A stretch of DNA of 64,000 nt from Garcia nutans (GCA_947685225.1 CANTUV010000022.1:10857915-10921914); one strand, 5' to 3'. Positions 45,347-58,584 are shown, counted from the first letter of the stretch. The notes: a model not told the origin generated them from the letters alone. Translations and numbers: made by a program.

Positions 45347-46893
45347 ATGCTAATTGACTTAATTAAGTCTAAACGTTACATAGCCAAACATAAAAAGTTT
45401 TAACTTCAGTCAAATGACAATTAATTAACCAATTCTTTTTTGCTTATTATAATACGATGTTTAATATTTAAGTAATAGTCATTGGTCAACCTCCACAATT
45501 GACGAAAAATGGAGTTTAAAAACAATCAATGAATAATTAATGAATTTAGACTTTGAATTGAATGTATGCCATGTCATTAGGTCGTACGAAGTTTGCTTGC
45601 TTATGCTTTCATTACCATTTAAGACCCCATTTATTGCAACATTACTTGTCAGTTTGGTTCTCTTCTCAATTATCGAACCCTTTTTAATCTTTTTTGTTAA
45701 TATTACTATTTAATTTAAGGGAGAGAAGTCTTCATACATTAAATGATTTTGTATTAGGTGAAATGTATCAAAACTAATCAAGATTTGCCCTACTCATAAT
45801 TCAGAAAGATTGCACTCTAATATTTATTTTTCAAATTTATCTATTACTTAAGACATTTTTAATTTTTTATGCTTATTAAATGGTAATATTTGTGTGATTT
45901 TTCTTTCTTTTTTTTTATCACTAAAAGAAGAATCCATTAAAAGCAAGATACAATCTAAAAGAAAGATTTTTACATCTAGAAAAAAACTAGACGTAAAAAC
46001 TTCCAGAAAAGATTTAGAATATATGAGTTGAAATCATATGAGAATATAGATGTGTCATAAATACATCAGTGGAAAGCACAAAAGAAGGAGCTTTAAAGCT
46101 CAATTTGAGTGATTTGAACACCGAAAGATTGGGAAAAAAAAAAAATTTACCTTCAAAGTCCGCCATCTTCTAGGAGCAGCTAGCTCATCTCGAGCAGAAC
46201 TATAATTTGCCAAAAGCCATAAGAGGCGGGCCAAAACAAGAACCTCTGAACTAAAAAAAAAAAAAAACGGAGGCCGCCGCTCTGTGGCGGAGGAGGTGGA
46301 GAAGGAATGAACTTTCAGAGATCCGTTCTCAGCACCTCACCTTTTTCATTACATTGAATTGTTAATTTGATAAATGATACTTCTAGTTAATACCTATACC
46401 ATACTGTATATAACATTTAATTTTAAAAAAATCATTAAACAATTAGTTTTTTTTTTTAAATTTTTATCAATATCAAACAATTAGTTTAATAGATTAAGTT
46501 TGTAAATATTTGAGTTTCTTTATCAACTAAAAATAATAATTTGCATAATTAGCAGTTTGAGAGTAAAAGAAAATTAACTAAAAAGAAAACCATATTATGG
46601 ACTTTATACAAAAAATAAGAGAAAAAATATTTTTAAAAAATACCTACTTTCCTTCTCCTTGTATAAACTTGTGGAACAATTGGGGCCAACAGGGTGTCAA
46701 AAGAATTAACACGGGGAAAAATCTGCCAATTCTAATTATTTAGCATAATAACTAGCTAATTAATGGATTGCAAAGCAGCAAAAAAAGAACATCACCAGAA
46801 GTTAATAGTGAAAAATTACCCACTTCATCCTACAAAGTAATGAATCCAAGAAACTTTGAATTTGTCTAATAATTCTCCAAAAATGCTGACTAT
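45347..46893. other. Intergenic DNA with a possible retroposed fragment
   Basis: At about 45905-46320 the minus strand carries a less AT-rich segment. Its upper end has GC-rich text near 46270-46330, and it ends at 45905 with an A-rich tail. This is the shape of a retroposed (LINE- or SINE-like) insertion on the minus strand, but no coding match or tRNA-like promoter was found. The rest is AT-rich. Confidence 0.3.
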
Positions 46894-47063
46894 TTACATT
46901 GATCCTTTCTGAGATTGCTCTTTCCAACTTTTAAGTAAATCTTGCTGTTGGCATTGGAGCTTACCGAGTGCTAATCCTATTTCCAAAACTATGCAAGACA
47001 TCTTAGCCATATCATCAATGGTCCTCCGCCGCCAGGTTCCCTCTAAAGGATCGTTCTTTTCCT
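46894..47063 (-). CDS. Possible last exon of the Transposase_32-like gene
   Basis: After an acceptor-like ttgtctgcag the minus frame reads EEKNDPLEGTWRRRTIDD, then MAKMSCIVLEIGLALGKLQC, and continues QQQDLLKSWKEQSQKG to a stop at 46894. It has the amphipathic look of the end of the upstream ORF. A direct splice from the donor at 47808-47807 would join it in another frame and stop after about 19 codons, so either a small intervening exon exists, or a different site is used, or this is not part of the gene. Confidence 0.4.
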
Positions 47064-47804
47064 CTGCAGACAATATAAAATTAGGATATAGAAGTGGTAG
47101 CACTTGGCATGGAAGTTGGAGGAGAATTAAAACCATCTTGTGTTTCACAAACATTCAGAATTTCAGATGGAATCATTCCATATTCCTAGTATGCACTTTT
47201 CTTCTTCAAAGATGCAACCACACTATATAAAAGATTGAATTGCTTCCCCCTAAAAATTCCTAAAGCATGACGTGAAGTTCTTAAATTCCTCAATTCTGTT
47301 GTCATCAAATATCAAGTTTTGGAACCACCAGTATTTCCACTAGTCTTCTTAATTTTCTAGATGAAAAATATTATACTTTTCATGAATGAATAGGCAAAAT
47401 ACACACATAGTCTACATTCTTAAAATCAATACTTTACGAAAAACAATATTTAACATTACCCATCAACATATCCCTGCGATTCTCCTCCTTTTTCCATTTA
47501 TAAAAGAAGGAAACAGAAAGCAAACAACAATCAGTTTCCAACTCCTTAAAAAGTATATCAAAGCAATTAAAAAGTACATCAAAGCAAATGCATTTTCAGA
47601 TGTACAGTGAAGTGCAAAATGGATAAACATGTATATGGTCCAAATTCACATGATCATCAGCAGTAAAAAAATTTTCACAGATTATATGGCTAGTGAGTAG
47701 CAAAGGAACTAGGTACAATTACAAAATAACTATACTAGCTAGCCAATGGATTAGTACTAAGCAAAAGATAGCATATGCAAAATTTTCAACTAGTTAAAAA
47801 GCAC

Positions 47805-49382
47805 TCACCCTGTTCTAGAAGACAAGCAATCCCAAAAATCTTGGATTTCACTACTAATGGTCTCAAGGCAACATACGATATCACGATTATGTCCTCGAAA
47901 GTTAACTGTCTCAGCAATCATCCACTCTATGATTTCTTTAAGAACTTCAACCAAATCATGCCTTTGGCGAAGAAATTCAGTCAATTGTGAATGCAGAGAG
48001 TCAATCTTGCTTCTGAAACTATCCATCTTGGAGCGCAAATTCCTCATGTCTGCCATAATAAACTCTAGGAGGCGAAAAATATCTCCAATTGTCCTCTCTT
48101 TCTGTTGGCCTCGAAGTTGAGTAACTAGGGACTGCAAATTTTCCATTTTGTTTCGTAAATCCTCCCCCTTGGAGTCCGTATTCATAGTCCTCATATCTTC
48201 CTTCATACCCTTTACAAGGAGGGAAACACATTCAATCATATTCCGGTGTCTAGCTTCCTCTGACGGCTGTCCTTCCTCTATAGGGCAGACAAGTGGAAAT
48301 GGAGAAGCAGAGGATGTAGCATTTGGCACAGACATTGAAGTAATTCCATGTGAAGGTGTTGGCTGGGGAGGTGAGTTAGGTGGTGTCAAAGGAGTAAGAG
48401 AAGCTGAGGGAAGAGTAACATTTCGAGTTTCCCGATCAATCTGATTCTGCTGAGATTGAACAACAGCTTTATCCTTTTTAAGAAACCAACCCCTTTCATT
48501 TTTCACATACCCCATATTATGCAAAGTAACTTCATTGTAAATATCTGAACCTTTCAATTCTTCACTCTCCTCTCCCTCAAGAGAAACTTCAAAATGGTTG
48601 AAAATAGATGTGAGAATCATCCCATATGGCAAATGGACATTTTTCTTTTCTGAGCAAGCAATCATATGAGATAACAATACAAATGAAAGATTGAGTGGCT
48701 TTCCTTTAAGAATATGCCACATAACCAATAAATCCATAGAAGATACATAGTTGGAACTTCTTTTTCTAGGTAGAATTATATGCACCACCATATGGTGAAG
48801 CAATCTCATCTCCAATTTCAAGTGGCAAGCATTAACTTTTGACGCTTTAGATAAATCAGGATCATCGTGAATCATCCTAAGAGCTTCTACTCTACTGACA
48901 CCAGTCTCCTCCTCTACCCACTTATTGTTGTCATAAATCTCAGTCCCTAGATTAGGAATACCAAGAATTTTACTCGAAAGCTTTTGATCCAACCTAATTT
49001 CTTTCCCTTTTACAAAGGAACATAACTGAGATTTATTAGCATCATATGATAAATTGGCATAAAAATGCCTCACCAACTCTGGATAAAATTTTTGTTTCAT
49101 CAAAACAACAGATACCCAATTCATATCTTTGAACCATTTACCGAATTGAAATCTTTCTTGAGTGAAAAAACACAAATCAATAAACCGACCAGGAACGATT
49201 TCTCCAGAAATAAACCGAGAATAGTACCTATCCATACAAGCTTTTGAAGGCAAATATGATTCGTCCGAAAACAGAGGCCGCTTTTGACGTTTCTTGAGTT
49301 GTTTGTCCGGCTCCACCTCCTCGCCGTGGCCGCCCAAAGTTTTGGTCCTTTTTGATGCGCTTGATCGAGTTTCTGGAGCCAT
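47805..49382 (-). CDS. Transposase_32-like ('putative plant transposon protein') ORF, intact
   Basis: The ORF has 525 codons from ATG at 49382 to TGA at 47805. A basic N-terminus (MAPETRSSASKRTKTL, then KKRQKRP) looks nuclear-targeting. Residues about 60-290 resemble the plant Transposase_32 family: FQFGKWFKDMNW, YPELVRHFYANLSYDANKSQ, SFVKGKEIRLDQKLSSKILG, then VVHIILPRKRSSNYVSSMDL and HLPYGMILTSIFNHF. A Pro/Ser-rich linker follows at about 330-365. The last 150 residues form a likely coiled coil with repeated Leu and charged residues (MRNLRSKMDSFRSKIDSLHS). The family is known from extra ORFs of retrotransposons and from many stand-alone plant genes; the biochemical role is not established. 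A splice-donor consensus GG/GTGAGT overlaps the stop, so the ORF may be the large first exon of a spliced gene. No LTRs, polypurine tract or pol sequence flank it. Confidence 0.7.
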   Translation of the reverse strand: MAPETRSSASKRTKTLGGHGEEVEPDKQLKKRQKRPLFSDESYLPSKACMDRYYSRFISGEIVPGRFIDLCFFTQERFQFGKWFKDMNWVSVVLMKQKFYPELVRHFYANLSYDANKSQLCSFVKGKEIRLDQKLSSKILGIPNLGTEIYDNNKWVEEETGVSRVEALRMIHDDPDLSKASKVNACHLKLEMRLLHHMVVHIILPRKRSSNYVSSMDLLVMWHILKGKPLNLSFVLLSHMIACSEKKNVHLPYGMILTSIFNHFEVSLEGEESEELKGSDIYNEVTLHNMGYVKNERGWFLKKDKAVVQSQQNQIDRETRNVTLPSASLTPLTPPNSPPQPTPSHGITSMSVPNATSSASPFPLVCPIEEGQPSEEARHRNMIECVSLLVKGMKEDMRTMNTDSKGEDLRNKMENLQSLVTQLRGQQKERTIGDIFRLLEFIMADMRNLRSKMDSFRSKIDSLHSQLTEFLRQRHDLVEVLKEIIEWMIAETVNFRGHNRDIVCCLETISSEIQDFWDCLSSRTG

Positions 49383-49847
49383 TAGAATGGATTTTTAGTG
49401 ATGTATATGGGTTAACTTCTGAAACTTAAAAGTGAAAGAAAAGGGCACAAACGTCTCTGCGTTTAACAAAAGAGACGGTTGATTTTCCGATGTGAAGCCC
49501 GGAGGAACAGGACATCGAATATATCTTCAAACATTAATAAGAATTCGTTCCATTTCTAAATTAAAATTCATTTGTGTATATATATATAATCACATACATT
49601 TTCATATTTCAATTAATTAAGCAGAAAAAAAATCAAGTATTATTGAAATTCATTGAATATATTTTTTTTAAAAAAAGATATTATATACATATAGATATTG
49701 GTTATAAAGTAAGATTCATATTATAAAATAAATTACAGTTTACACCGAATGAGAAATAAATTTAAATAATTTTTTACTTCTTGTCATATTAAATTAACTG
49801 AATATGGCATAATTTTTCAACATCTTTAAATGCAAAATTATTAGAAC
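49383..49847 (-). other. Upstream region of the Transposase_32-like ORF
   Basis: The first 160 bases upstream are less AT-rich and could be a 5' untranslated region. Beyond about 49560 the DNA becomes AT-rich, with a (TA)n run near 49577-49590. No promoter element was assigned. Confidence 0.4.
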
Positions 49848-50314
49848 TAGAGGCATGTATTTGATAGGTCGATTAATTAATCCATTGGTTAATTAAATTA
49901 TTTTAATTAAACTCATCAATTTTTAATTTTAATTGGTTTGATTAATTAACTAAATCGAACTAATTTTTTTAAATTTTATAATAAAAATTTTATTTATAAC
50001 AAAAAATTAATATACTTAAATGACTTAACAAAACTTATTAAAAAATTAAAAATAAAGTTATTTTGCAATGAAAATTTATATTTATGGTAAAAAAAATAAT
50101 ATAATTAAATAAATTAAATAAAAAATTAATAATTAAATAAATTTTTATTTTAAAATTTTGATTAACGGTTAACCGGTCGAATCGAATTTGTTAACTATTA
50201 ACCGAACTGAAAATTAAAATAATATAAAACTATTAATCGAACCGATCAGCATATAATAATTTCGGTTAACCGAATCAAATATTTGATCGGTTAGCTAAAA
50301 TTTGCCCACTTCTA
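49848..50314. mobile_element. hAT-type MITE with aged 8-bp duplication
   Basis: Left end TAGAGGCATGTATTTGATAG and the complement of the right end TAGAAGTGGGCAAATTTTAG match the TAGGGGTGGGCAAA class of plant hAT MITEs. Flanks attagaac (49840-49847) and attaaaat (50315-50322) agree at 6 of 8 bases. The interior holds many ggttaac / gttaacc units typical of this class. Confidence 0.65.
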
Positions 50315-52517
50315 ATTAAAATATGTCTGTATGATATACAAGTGTAATTTTTTATCGTATTATATAAATTTTATTATATATAATATTTTATATTTATATA
50401 TTAATAATTTATTAAATATATGACATTTCATCTTTGTATATTAATAAATTTAATTAATAAATTTTAGATTTAATATAATTAGCTATCATATCACTGGTAC
50501 GAAAATAAAATTAAAATATGATCTAACTTTTTATTTTTATATATTAATAGTTTTATACAATAAATTATGGGATACAAGTAATATATAAAGAGGTAAATAA
50601 CTATAATATATGATATTTTTTTTATTGTATATATATATTTCGTGATAACCTATATTTTATTTATTTTTTAATTTTAATCAATAAATTTCTTATGTATAAG
50701 ATATTTTATCTTCGTATATTAATAATTTATCAAATATATAATCTTTTATTTTTATATATATTAATAGTTTTAGTTAAAAATTTATTAAAAATTATCAATT
50801 TATTAAATATATGATTTTTTATCTTCATATATTAGTAGTTTTAGTTAAAATATTTATCAATAATTTATTAAATTTATTAAATATATGACATTTGATAATT
50901 ATGTATTAATATTTTTAGTTATTAAATTTATATTAATAATTTATTAAATATATAAAAAATTTTATTTTCATATATTAATAATCTTATATATTAATAATTT
51001 ATTAAATATATAAGAATTTTTATTTTCATATATTAATAAGCTTATATATTAATAATTTATTAAATACATTACTTTTTATCTTTATAAATTAATAATTAAA
51101 ATTAAAAATATTATTAATAATTCATTAAATATATGATTTTTTATATTTATATATTAATAATTTTTTTTAATAAATGCAATAAATACTATTTTTTTAACAT
51201 TATATATACATATATTTTGTGCCACCATATATTGCTTTCATTTTTCTAGACTTATATATATATATATATTAAATATAAATTAGGAATGTCAAAATTATAT
51301 ATTTTATTATTTATTTTTTTAAATTTCAAAAATATATAACTTAATTATTATTATAAATAAATTATTTAATTTATAATTAATTTATTATGACTGTTAAGAG
51401 TATTTTTTAACCTTTCTAATTTCTAAAGAAATATAAATATATTATTAAATTATATTAATTTGTAATTAATTTATAGAAGATTAAAGATCATAAATATAAT
51501 TTATTAATTATTAAACTTTAAACTTTAAAAATTAAAATTAATTAAAAAAGAAAAAACATGTAAGTTAGCATTTTTTGAAATTTGATGATGTGGCAACCTT
51601 ATAATAATTATTTCTTCCTTAGCATTTATATATACTATTTTCTTACATGAGTGATATTCAATATTGAGAATTACAAAATACAAATATATATAATTAATAA
51701 AAAATATAAATTAATTTATATATAAATTAATAATAAATTATATTATAAAAAATATAAAAATAAAATATTTATCTCAATTTTTATGATAGTTTAATAGAAA
51801 TAATATTGATGAGCATATATAATCCTTTTATTTCAAATTTGACATTTTTACTAATAAAAAATTATATATATATATATATATATATATTCTATAAAAGAAA
51901 TATAAATTTTATAAAAAAAATAAAAATAAATAGTCAAGCAAAAATTTTTAAATAAGAGAAAGATATGAATAGAAGAATTTATAATTGTAGATTTATATTG
52001 AATTATTATTAATACAAATATTATTATTACATAAATTATCCACATATAATCAATTTATTAGAAAAATTATAAGTCATATTTTTCATTGTTTAAGTTTTAA
52101 AGTTTCTAAAATTATATAAATTAATTAATAATATAAATAAACTATTAATTAAATGAAAATTATTTAAATAAATTATTGATATATAATTAATTTATTAGGA
52201 ATATCAAAAGTCATAAATTTTATTATTTGATTTTTAATTTAATCATTTTTATAAATAAATTATTTAATTTATAATTAATTTATTATAAAAGTAAAGTCAT
52301 ATTTTTTAAAATTTTTAATTTTTTTAAAAATATATAAATTAATTAATATTATTTAATTATATTAATATGAATTAATTTATAAAAAAATTAAAAGTTATAA
52401 AAATAATTAATTATTAATTTTATATAAATTATTAAAATAAAAAAATTAATTAAAATATGAGATCACTTAAAAAATTAATGATGTGTCAGTCTTGAAATAT
52501 TTCTTCTATTTTTTGCT

Positions 52518-52553
<36 letters not shown>

Positions 52554-54328
52554 ATAACTAATTTATTACTCGTGCATTATGAGGTAATTAAAATAATAAA
52601 ATATAAATAAATATAATCAATAATAAATATAAAATAATTTATATGTAAATTAATAATATTATAAAAAATACAAAATAAAATATTTATTTTAATTTTTATA
52701 ATAGTTTGTCAAAATAATATAATTTTTGTATTCATAATTTAACACCTTCACTAGTCAACAATAAAACATATACATATTTTTATTATAAAAATATAAATTC
52801 AGAGAAAAATAAGAAAAAAATTTAAACAAACTTATTTCGAATAAAAAAAAAGATCAATATGAGGATTTATATATGATTATAGATTTATATTAAAATTATT
52901 ATTATATAAATTATTAACGTATAATTAATTTATTTGGAAGGTATATTATTAATTTTTTAAAATTTTAAATTTTTAAAAAATATATAAAGTAATTGTTTTT
53001 AGATATAAATTCTTATTTAAATTAATTATTTAACTAAAATATTGATATATAATTAATTTATTAGAAATGTCAAAAGTCATATATTTTATTTTTAATTTTT
53101 AATTTTTAAAAAAATATAAATTAGTTCTCATTATATATAAATTATTTAATTTTTAATTAACTTATTATATTATTAGAAATATCAAAAGTCATATATTTTA
53201 TTATTTAATTCTTAAAATTTCTAAAATATATAAATTAATTATTATTATAAATAAATTATTTATATAATTAATTTATTATAAAAAATTAAGAGTTATATAG
53301 TTTTTTAACTTTTCAAATTTCTAAAAAAAATATCCATCAATCCATATTATTAAATTATATTAATATGTAATTAACTTATAAAAAATTAAAAGTTAAAAAT
53401 ATAATTTATTTGATTAATATTATGAAATAATATTAATGTGAATTTATTTACTAGAAAAAGATTAAAAGTCATAAATATAATTTATTAATTATCAAATTTT
53501 AAATTTTATATAAATTATTAAAATTAAATAAAAATATTAATTAAAAAATCAAAATTGATAATTTGGCAATCTTAGAACACTTCTTACTTCCTTAGTTTTT
53601 TATATATATGATATAAATACTAGTCATAGATCCATTCGATGCACTGATATGTTATTAAAATTTTATCATATATAAAAGTCTATTTATATTTATATATTAA
53701 TAGCCTATTAAATATGTAATATTTTATCTTTAAAGATTGATAATTTTAGTTAATAAATTTTATGTTTAGTATGATTAGTAATTATTAATATATTTATGAA
53801 ATAAAAAAAATTAAAATGTGAGTCAAATTTTTAATTTTATATATCAATAGTTTAAGATAACAAATTATGAGTAACATAATCAGTATATAAAGGATAAATA
53901 ACTAAAGCAGCTGGTATTTTTATATTGTATATGTACAATATTATGTGATAGCTTTTTTTTTTATTTTGATCAATAAATTTTTTATATATCAGATATTTTA
54001 TCTTTATATATTAATAATTTATTAAATATATTATCTTTTATTTTTCATATATATTAATAATTTAAGTTGAAAATTTTATTAATAATTATTAATTTATTAA
54101 TAATTTACTAAATTTATTAAATATATAATCTTTGATCTTCATATATTAATATTTTTAGCTACCAAATTTATATGAATAATTTAATAATTTGTATTAATAA
54201 TTAATCTAATTTATTAAATTTATAATCTTTATATTCATAGATTAATATTTTTTAACTAAATGCCAATAAATACTATTTTTTGTCTTTTTCACATTATGTA
54301 TATACACATAATGCTTCCATTTTCTTGG

Positions 54329-54360
<32 letters not shown>
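50315..54360 (-). mobile_element. Cluster of AT-rich, Helitron-like repeats
   Basis: This is extremely AT-rich DNA built of diverged direct repeats of about 0.7-1.05 kb. The copies are roughly 50315-51240, 51250-51655 (partial), 51656-52540, 52558-53610 and 53620-54350. The first and last copies match each other; the middle ones match each other. On the minus strand one end of each unit carries a gcca-cat-atcat text after a ggaagaa segment (near 51610, 52500 and 53590). The other end has a short palindrome before CTAG or a variant: atcagtgcatcgaatggatc...ACTAG at 53620 and cctcataatgcacgag...TTAG at 52558. These match the plan of plant nonautonomous Helitron 5' and 3' ends. No Rep/helicase is encoded. 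Confidence 0.5.
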
Positions 54361-54371
<11 letters not shown>

Positions 54372-57017
54372 CCATGAAAAATGAAAAGAGCATACCCATG
54401 AACTCAAGTATTCCAGTCAGCGTACAATTTTTCATAAACTTCAAAAAAAAATTGCAATGTGGCACGTACAATTCAACGTAGAAAAAGAAGAAAATGAATG
54501 ATAGAAATCCACTTGGGAAGCACAACATCTGTAACCTTAAAAAAAAGAAAAAAAGAGAAACCCATTAAAGATACATGAAAATTAAATAAATCCAATTGAA
54601 CCATGCAATGTGAAATAAGCTCAAGTAAGAAAATTTCGAAGCTGGTAAGATTTTCTCCAGCACTAGCCATTGCAATTGTTCCTGTCTTAGAATGTTTCAA
54701 ATCAAGATGGATTTGATCACTGAAAAATCATGCCTGATCACCATATAGAAACCTAAAAAAACAAAGTTACAAACAAAAAATCAATTCAAATACCAAATGA
54801 TATTCTTGCTAAGAATAAAAACAACTCAAAGCAATTGCAGAATCAGAATCGGACTGAATTGACATGAAACGGTTTGAATCGACTACTGTTATCGTTAATG
54901 CAGTTAAAATCGCGGAATCAAACGAATCGAGTAACGGAATGAATCAGACCTAAATAAAATAAAAATAACTATTTTTTACAATATGTAAATTAATAATATA
55001 TGTTAAAATTGATTTATAATAATAATAAAGATCAAATTATTATCAAAAGTTTTTTAAAAACAACCATATAAAAAAATTAAATAGTTTTTAATAATAATTA
55101 AATACCTATTATTTTTTTACATAATAATATTACTTAGTTAGAAATAATAATAATAGTAATAAATAATTCAATTCAAATTATAATAGTCATCACTTTATAT
55201 AATAATTAAAAATTAAAATAACAGGTACCACAACCTTCCTTCAATTTAATTTTTTTTAAAAAATTTTAAATTTTTAAAATTTTAATTGGTAATTTTTTTA
55301 TTGACCCGAAAATTTTAATTTTAATTTATTATTTTTATTATTTATTGATTAAAGAAATTATACTTCTTCTTCACCTTCAAATAATGCCAAAACCAAAACC
55401 CAATTCCCATTCTTCTTCTTCTTCAGCAGTTCAACCTTAAACCAAAACCAGCCTCAAATCAGTTTATATTCTTCTTCTTTTTCTTCTTCATCCCTTAAAC
55501 CAGAATCATCATTTCCTTCTTATTCTTCTTCTTTTAATTTCACAGCCTTCAACTTTTGTCCATCGCCGATTCAACAAAATGAATAGTCTCATATCGGCTG
55601 ATTCACCGGTTCAACTTGTTTTGAAGATGATTCATTGTGATTTTTAGTTTTTGAAAAATCCCATTAATATAACCACTAAACTCGGATCGATATCTTCAAA
55701 ATTTGTTAAATATCATCCGTTCCGATACGAAACGGCTGATATTTAAAATCATGATTCAAAATCACAATTGGTGCAAAATAAGAAACAAAATTTCAGAAAA
55801 AATAGTGATATTCAAGTAAATATAGAAAACATTAGTTACAAATTGAGTCGCCACCAACTTCTATACCATTTAAGTCACTAGTCTGTGCTGTAAAAGAAAA
55901 ATAAAAAATCAACCCGTGGTAAGAGCTTTGATTGAGCTAGCGCACCTTCCTTAAGTGAATTTTTCATACCTACTATCATATTGAAACTGTGTTTATCTAA
56001 TGGTTTTTGTTTGAGAATAGAGAGAGAGAGAGTTTGTGGTATTGATATTTAGTTTTGAGAAATTCTTACATGAATGGTTTATATTTCCACTTATAAACCA
56101 GACCAATTATAAATTGTGATTTAAATTATAATATTTAAAAAATAATTTAAATTATTTTTTTTAAATCACGGTTTAAATTGAGACAAATTAACAAAAGAGA
56201 GACAAATTAAGAAAATTGAGATATTTTGAAATTGTGAAAAAGTTGAGAAATTGTAGAGAGTAAAAAAAAATATTATTTTTGTTTTTGGACTTCATGTAGT
56301 CTACTCCATGAAGCAATTTTTGTTATGCATTTTATCGAAGACTTATGTGCATCGCTCATACTAGTACACAATTTATTTTGCTAAATTTTCTTTTGCTTTC
56401 TCTCTTACCAAACAGTATATAATAGATACTAACTTCCTACACGTTTTTTCACCAATCTATTGCCTCATTCCTTCTCAAAATCTGGGTCTTATTCCCATTG
56501 ATTTTTTGATTAATCTTTGTATTTCCATCCCTATGAATCTGATTTTTTTTTCATTTTTTCATTTTCATTTATTTGTTGCATCTGGGTTTTATTGATTCCC
56601 TATGAGGTTTTATTGACAAAATTTTCATTCTAAACCCAATATAAAATAAATGAAATTAAGAAAAAAAAATCATAAAACAAACAGTTGATCCTTATGATCA
56701 TGACATTTAGTAATTATTTTGACTCTCCATGTTAATTTTTCAATGCTTAAATATCTGTTCTAAGGATGTAAAATCACCACCAGGTCATGTTCTAAAATTT
56801 TCATCAATGTTCCTAGAGAAGAAGTTCAATCAAATCTCTACTCGTGCCTCAAAGAAAATATTCTTAGGTTCCATTACATGTGATGCCTGTATTGCAATCT
56901 AATAAACTTGTACAATAAAAAATGTCAAGATCTGCTAGGGACATTCTGTTGGGTTAGAGCAATGTTGATGACAAATAGCTAAGGAGATTGAACAAGGGAA
57001 CAAAGGAAGAGAGAATA

Positions 57018-57078
<61 letters not shown>

Positions 57079-57410
57079 ATAATAATAATAAATAAATAAA
57101 TAAATAAATAAAAGGGACCAAAACAAGTGGTCCCATATTTTTAAAAGCCAAGTCACATAATTATAATTCTTTAATCTCTCTATTTACTGAGAGGTCAAAA
57201 TAATGTGAAAAATCTGAACTTATTCCAGTCTAAAATTAATTTAAGGATAAATATAAATCTTATAATTTTAGAAGCAAAAATGCACATTCTCTCTTTTAAA
57301 AAAATCATAATTTAATTTTAAAATACAAAACAAAATATGTAACCAATAAAAAACTAAGACATAATTTTATAATATTAAAAATATATTAATTGAAATGAGT
57401 ATAATAACAA
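54361..57410. other. Intergenic DNA, no gene recognised
   Basis: A (TA)n run just precedes this part (54331-54370). Between 54835 and 55750 two less AT-rich flanks with tcggactgaattgac / cgaaacggctgat text enclose AT-rich DNA and a CTT-rich stretch (55360-55530); this may be an old element, but no ends could be fixed. Text near 55845 with gagtcgccaccaact resembles a phrase common in plant LTR-element relics. A (GA)5 run lies near 56020. Confidence 0.4.
57015..57112. repeat. Compound microsatellite (TTA)n / (TAA)n / (AATA)n
   Basis: About 19 TTA units switch at about 57077 to ATA and AATA units on the same strand, so the two halves are partly self-complementary and could fold back. Confidence 0.9.
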
Positions 57411-58584
57411 AATATATGTTTGGAAGAGGATAACTAGAGATAAAGGAGGAAAAAATAAATAAAATTTACTCTATTTTTTTCTTATTTGGTATACACAGTA
57501 ATATAGTAAAAAAGAGTAAAAAGATATAAATTTATTTTTTAATTTTCGTCCCTAACCTCCCAAATATTTTCCTCCAAAATAGTGGAAAAGAGGGTAAATT
57601 GAGGTGTATATTTGCTAAATTAAATAAAATAACTATTTTAACCCTCTAACATATAAATAACAATTGAGAGTTTGGTATAATTACATTTTTTCCTCCGGCT
57701 CTCCCCTTTAATGTATGTTGTTCTCCATTGATGCTCTTGTCCAAGCTTTGCAAAGTGCACGGCAAGAAAAATTTCAGCAGGTATTCAATTTTTAAACCAA
57801 TTATTTTTATAATTTGTTCTAAAATGCACTTTGATTTCATTCTCTCTAAAAATCTATATATTGCTTCTCAGCTCATTTGTTCTTAGTGAGTTTTATTTTA
57901 TTTATCTTGTGTATTTATGAGTTATGTTTGCAAGGTACTTTAGCTAGGCTTGTTTGTTAATTTGTTTTTGAGTTCCTAATGACCCAGTTCATGAAATTGT
58001 AGATTTAGCTATAATTGGAATTTATTTGCTTTACTCTTTCCAAATCAATGAAAAGAAACTCTGAAGCTTTTGAAGATGTCATAAGATATTTAGGTTTTTA
58101 TTTAATTGATTAGTTTTACTTAGTTTTTTCAAGATAAGAAGAAGATGGATAAAACACAAAGATTAGTATCTTTTTATATTCGTTTCATGTAGAAATGTTT
58201 AATTATGGCGGTTGGCTAAGATTTAATTTTTGTTATTTAAGACAAAATACTATACTGCATTTCTCGCTATTTTTTTTTTATATTTGTTCAATTCTTTTAA
58301 GGTTTAATTGTTATTTTGATAAAAGGTTTCCTTCTTTGAATTAAATTGCTGTATAGATAGTTACATATGGTGCATAATGCTTAATTAATTGTTAAATTAG
58401 GATTTTAGTATACCAATTTTTCAGTTTTTCAATTTTTCAGTCTTTCTTTTATGATTTTATATAGTAGGATGTAAAATTTATAAATTGGACACATTATCTT
58501 ATTGCAACTTTCATCATTTCATGAATATATTCGGTGTGTTATGTAATTAACAATAATCTTATATGTTATGAAAGAAGGGTCAAC

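Noticed and set aside
50315..54360. Satellite or centromere-like array
   Set aside because: Units are few, long, uneven and have Helitron-like ends; no short regular period is seen.
56935..57156. 73-codon minus-strand ORF with a poly-Asn run
   Set aside because: It is just the translated (TTA)n microsatellite.
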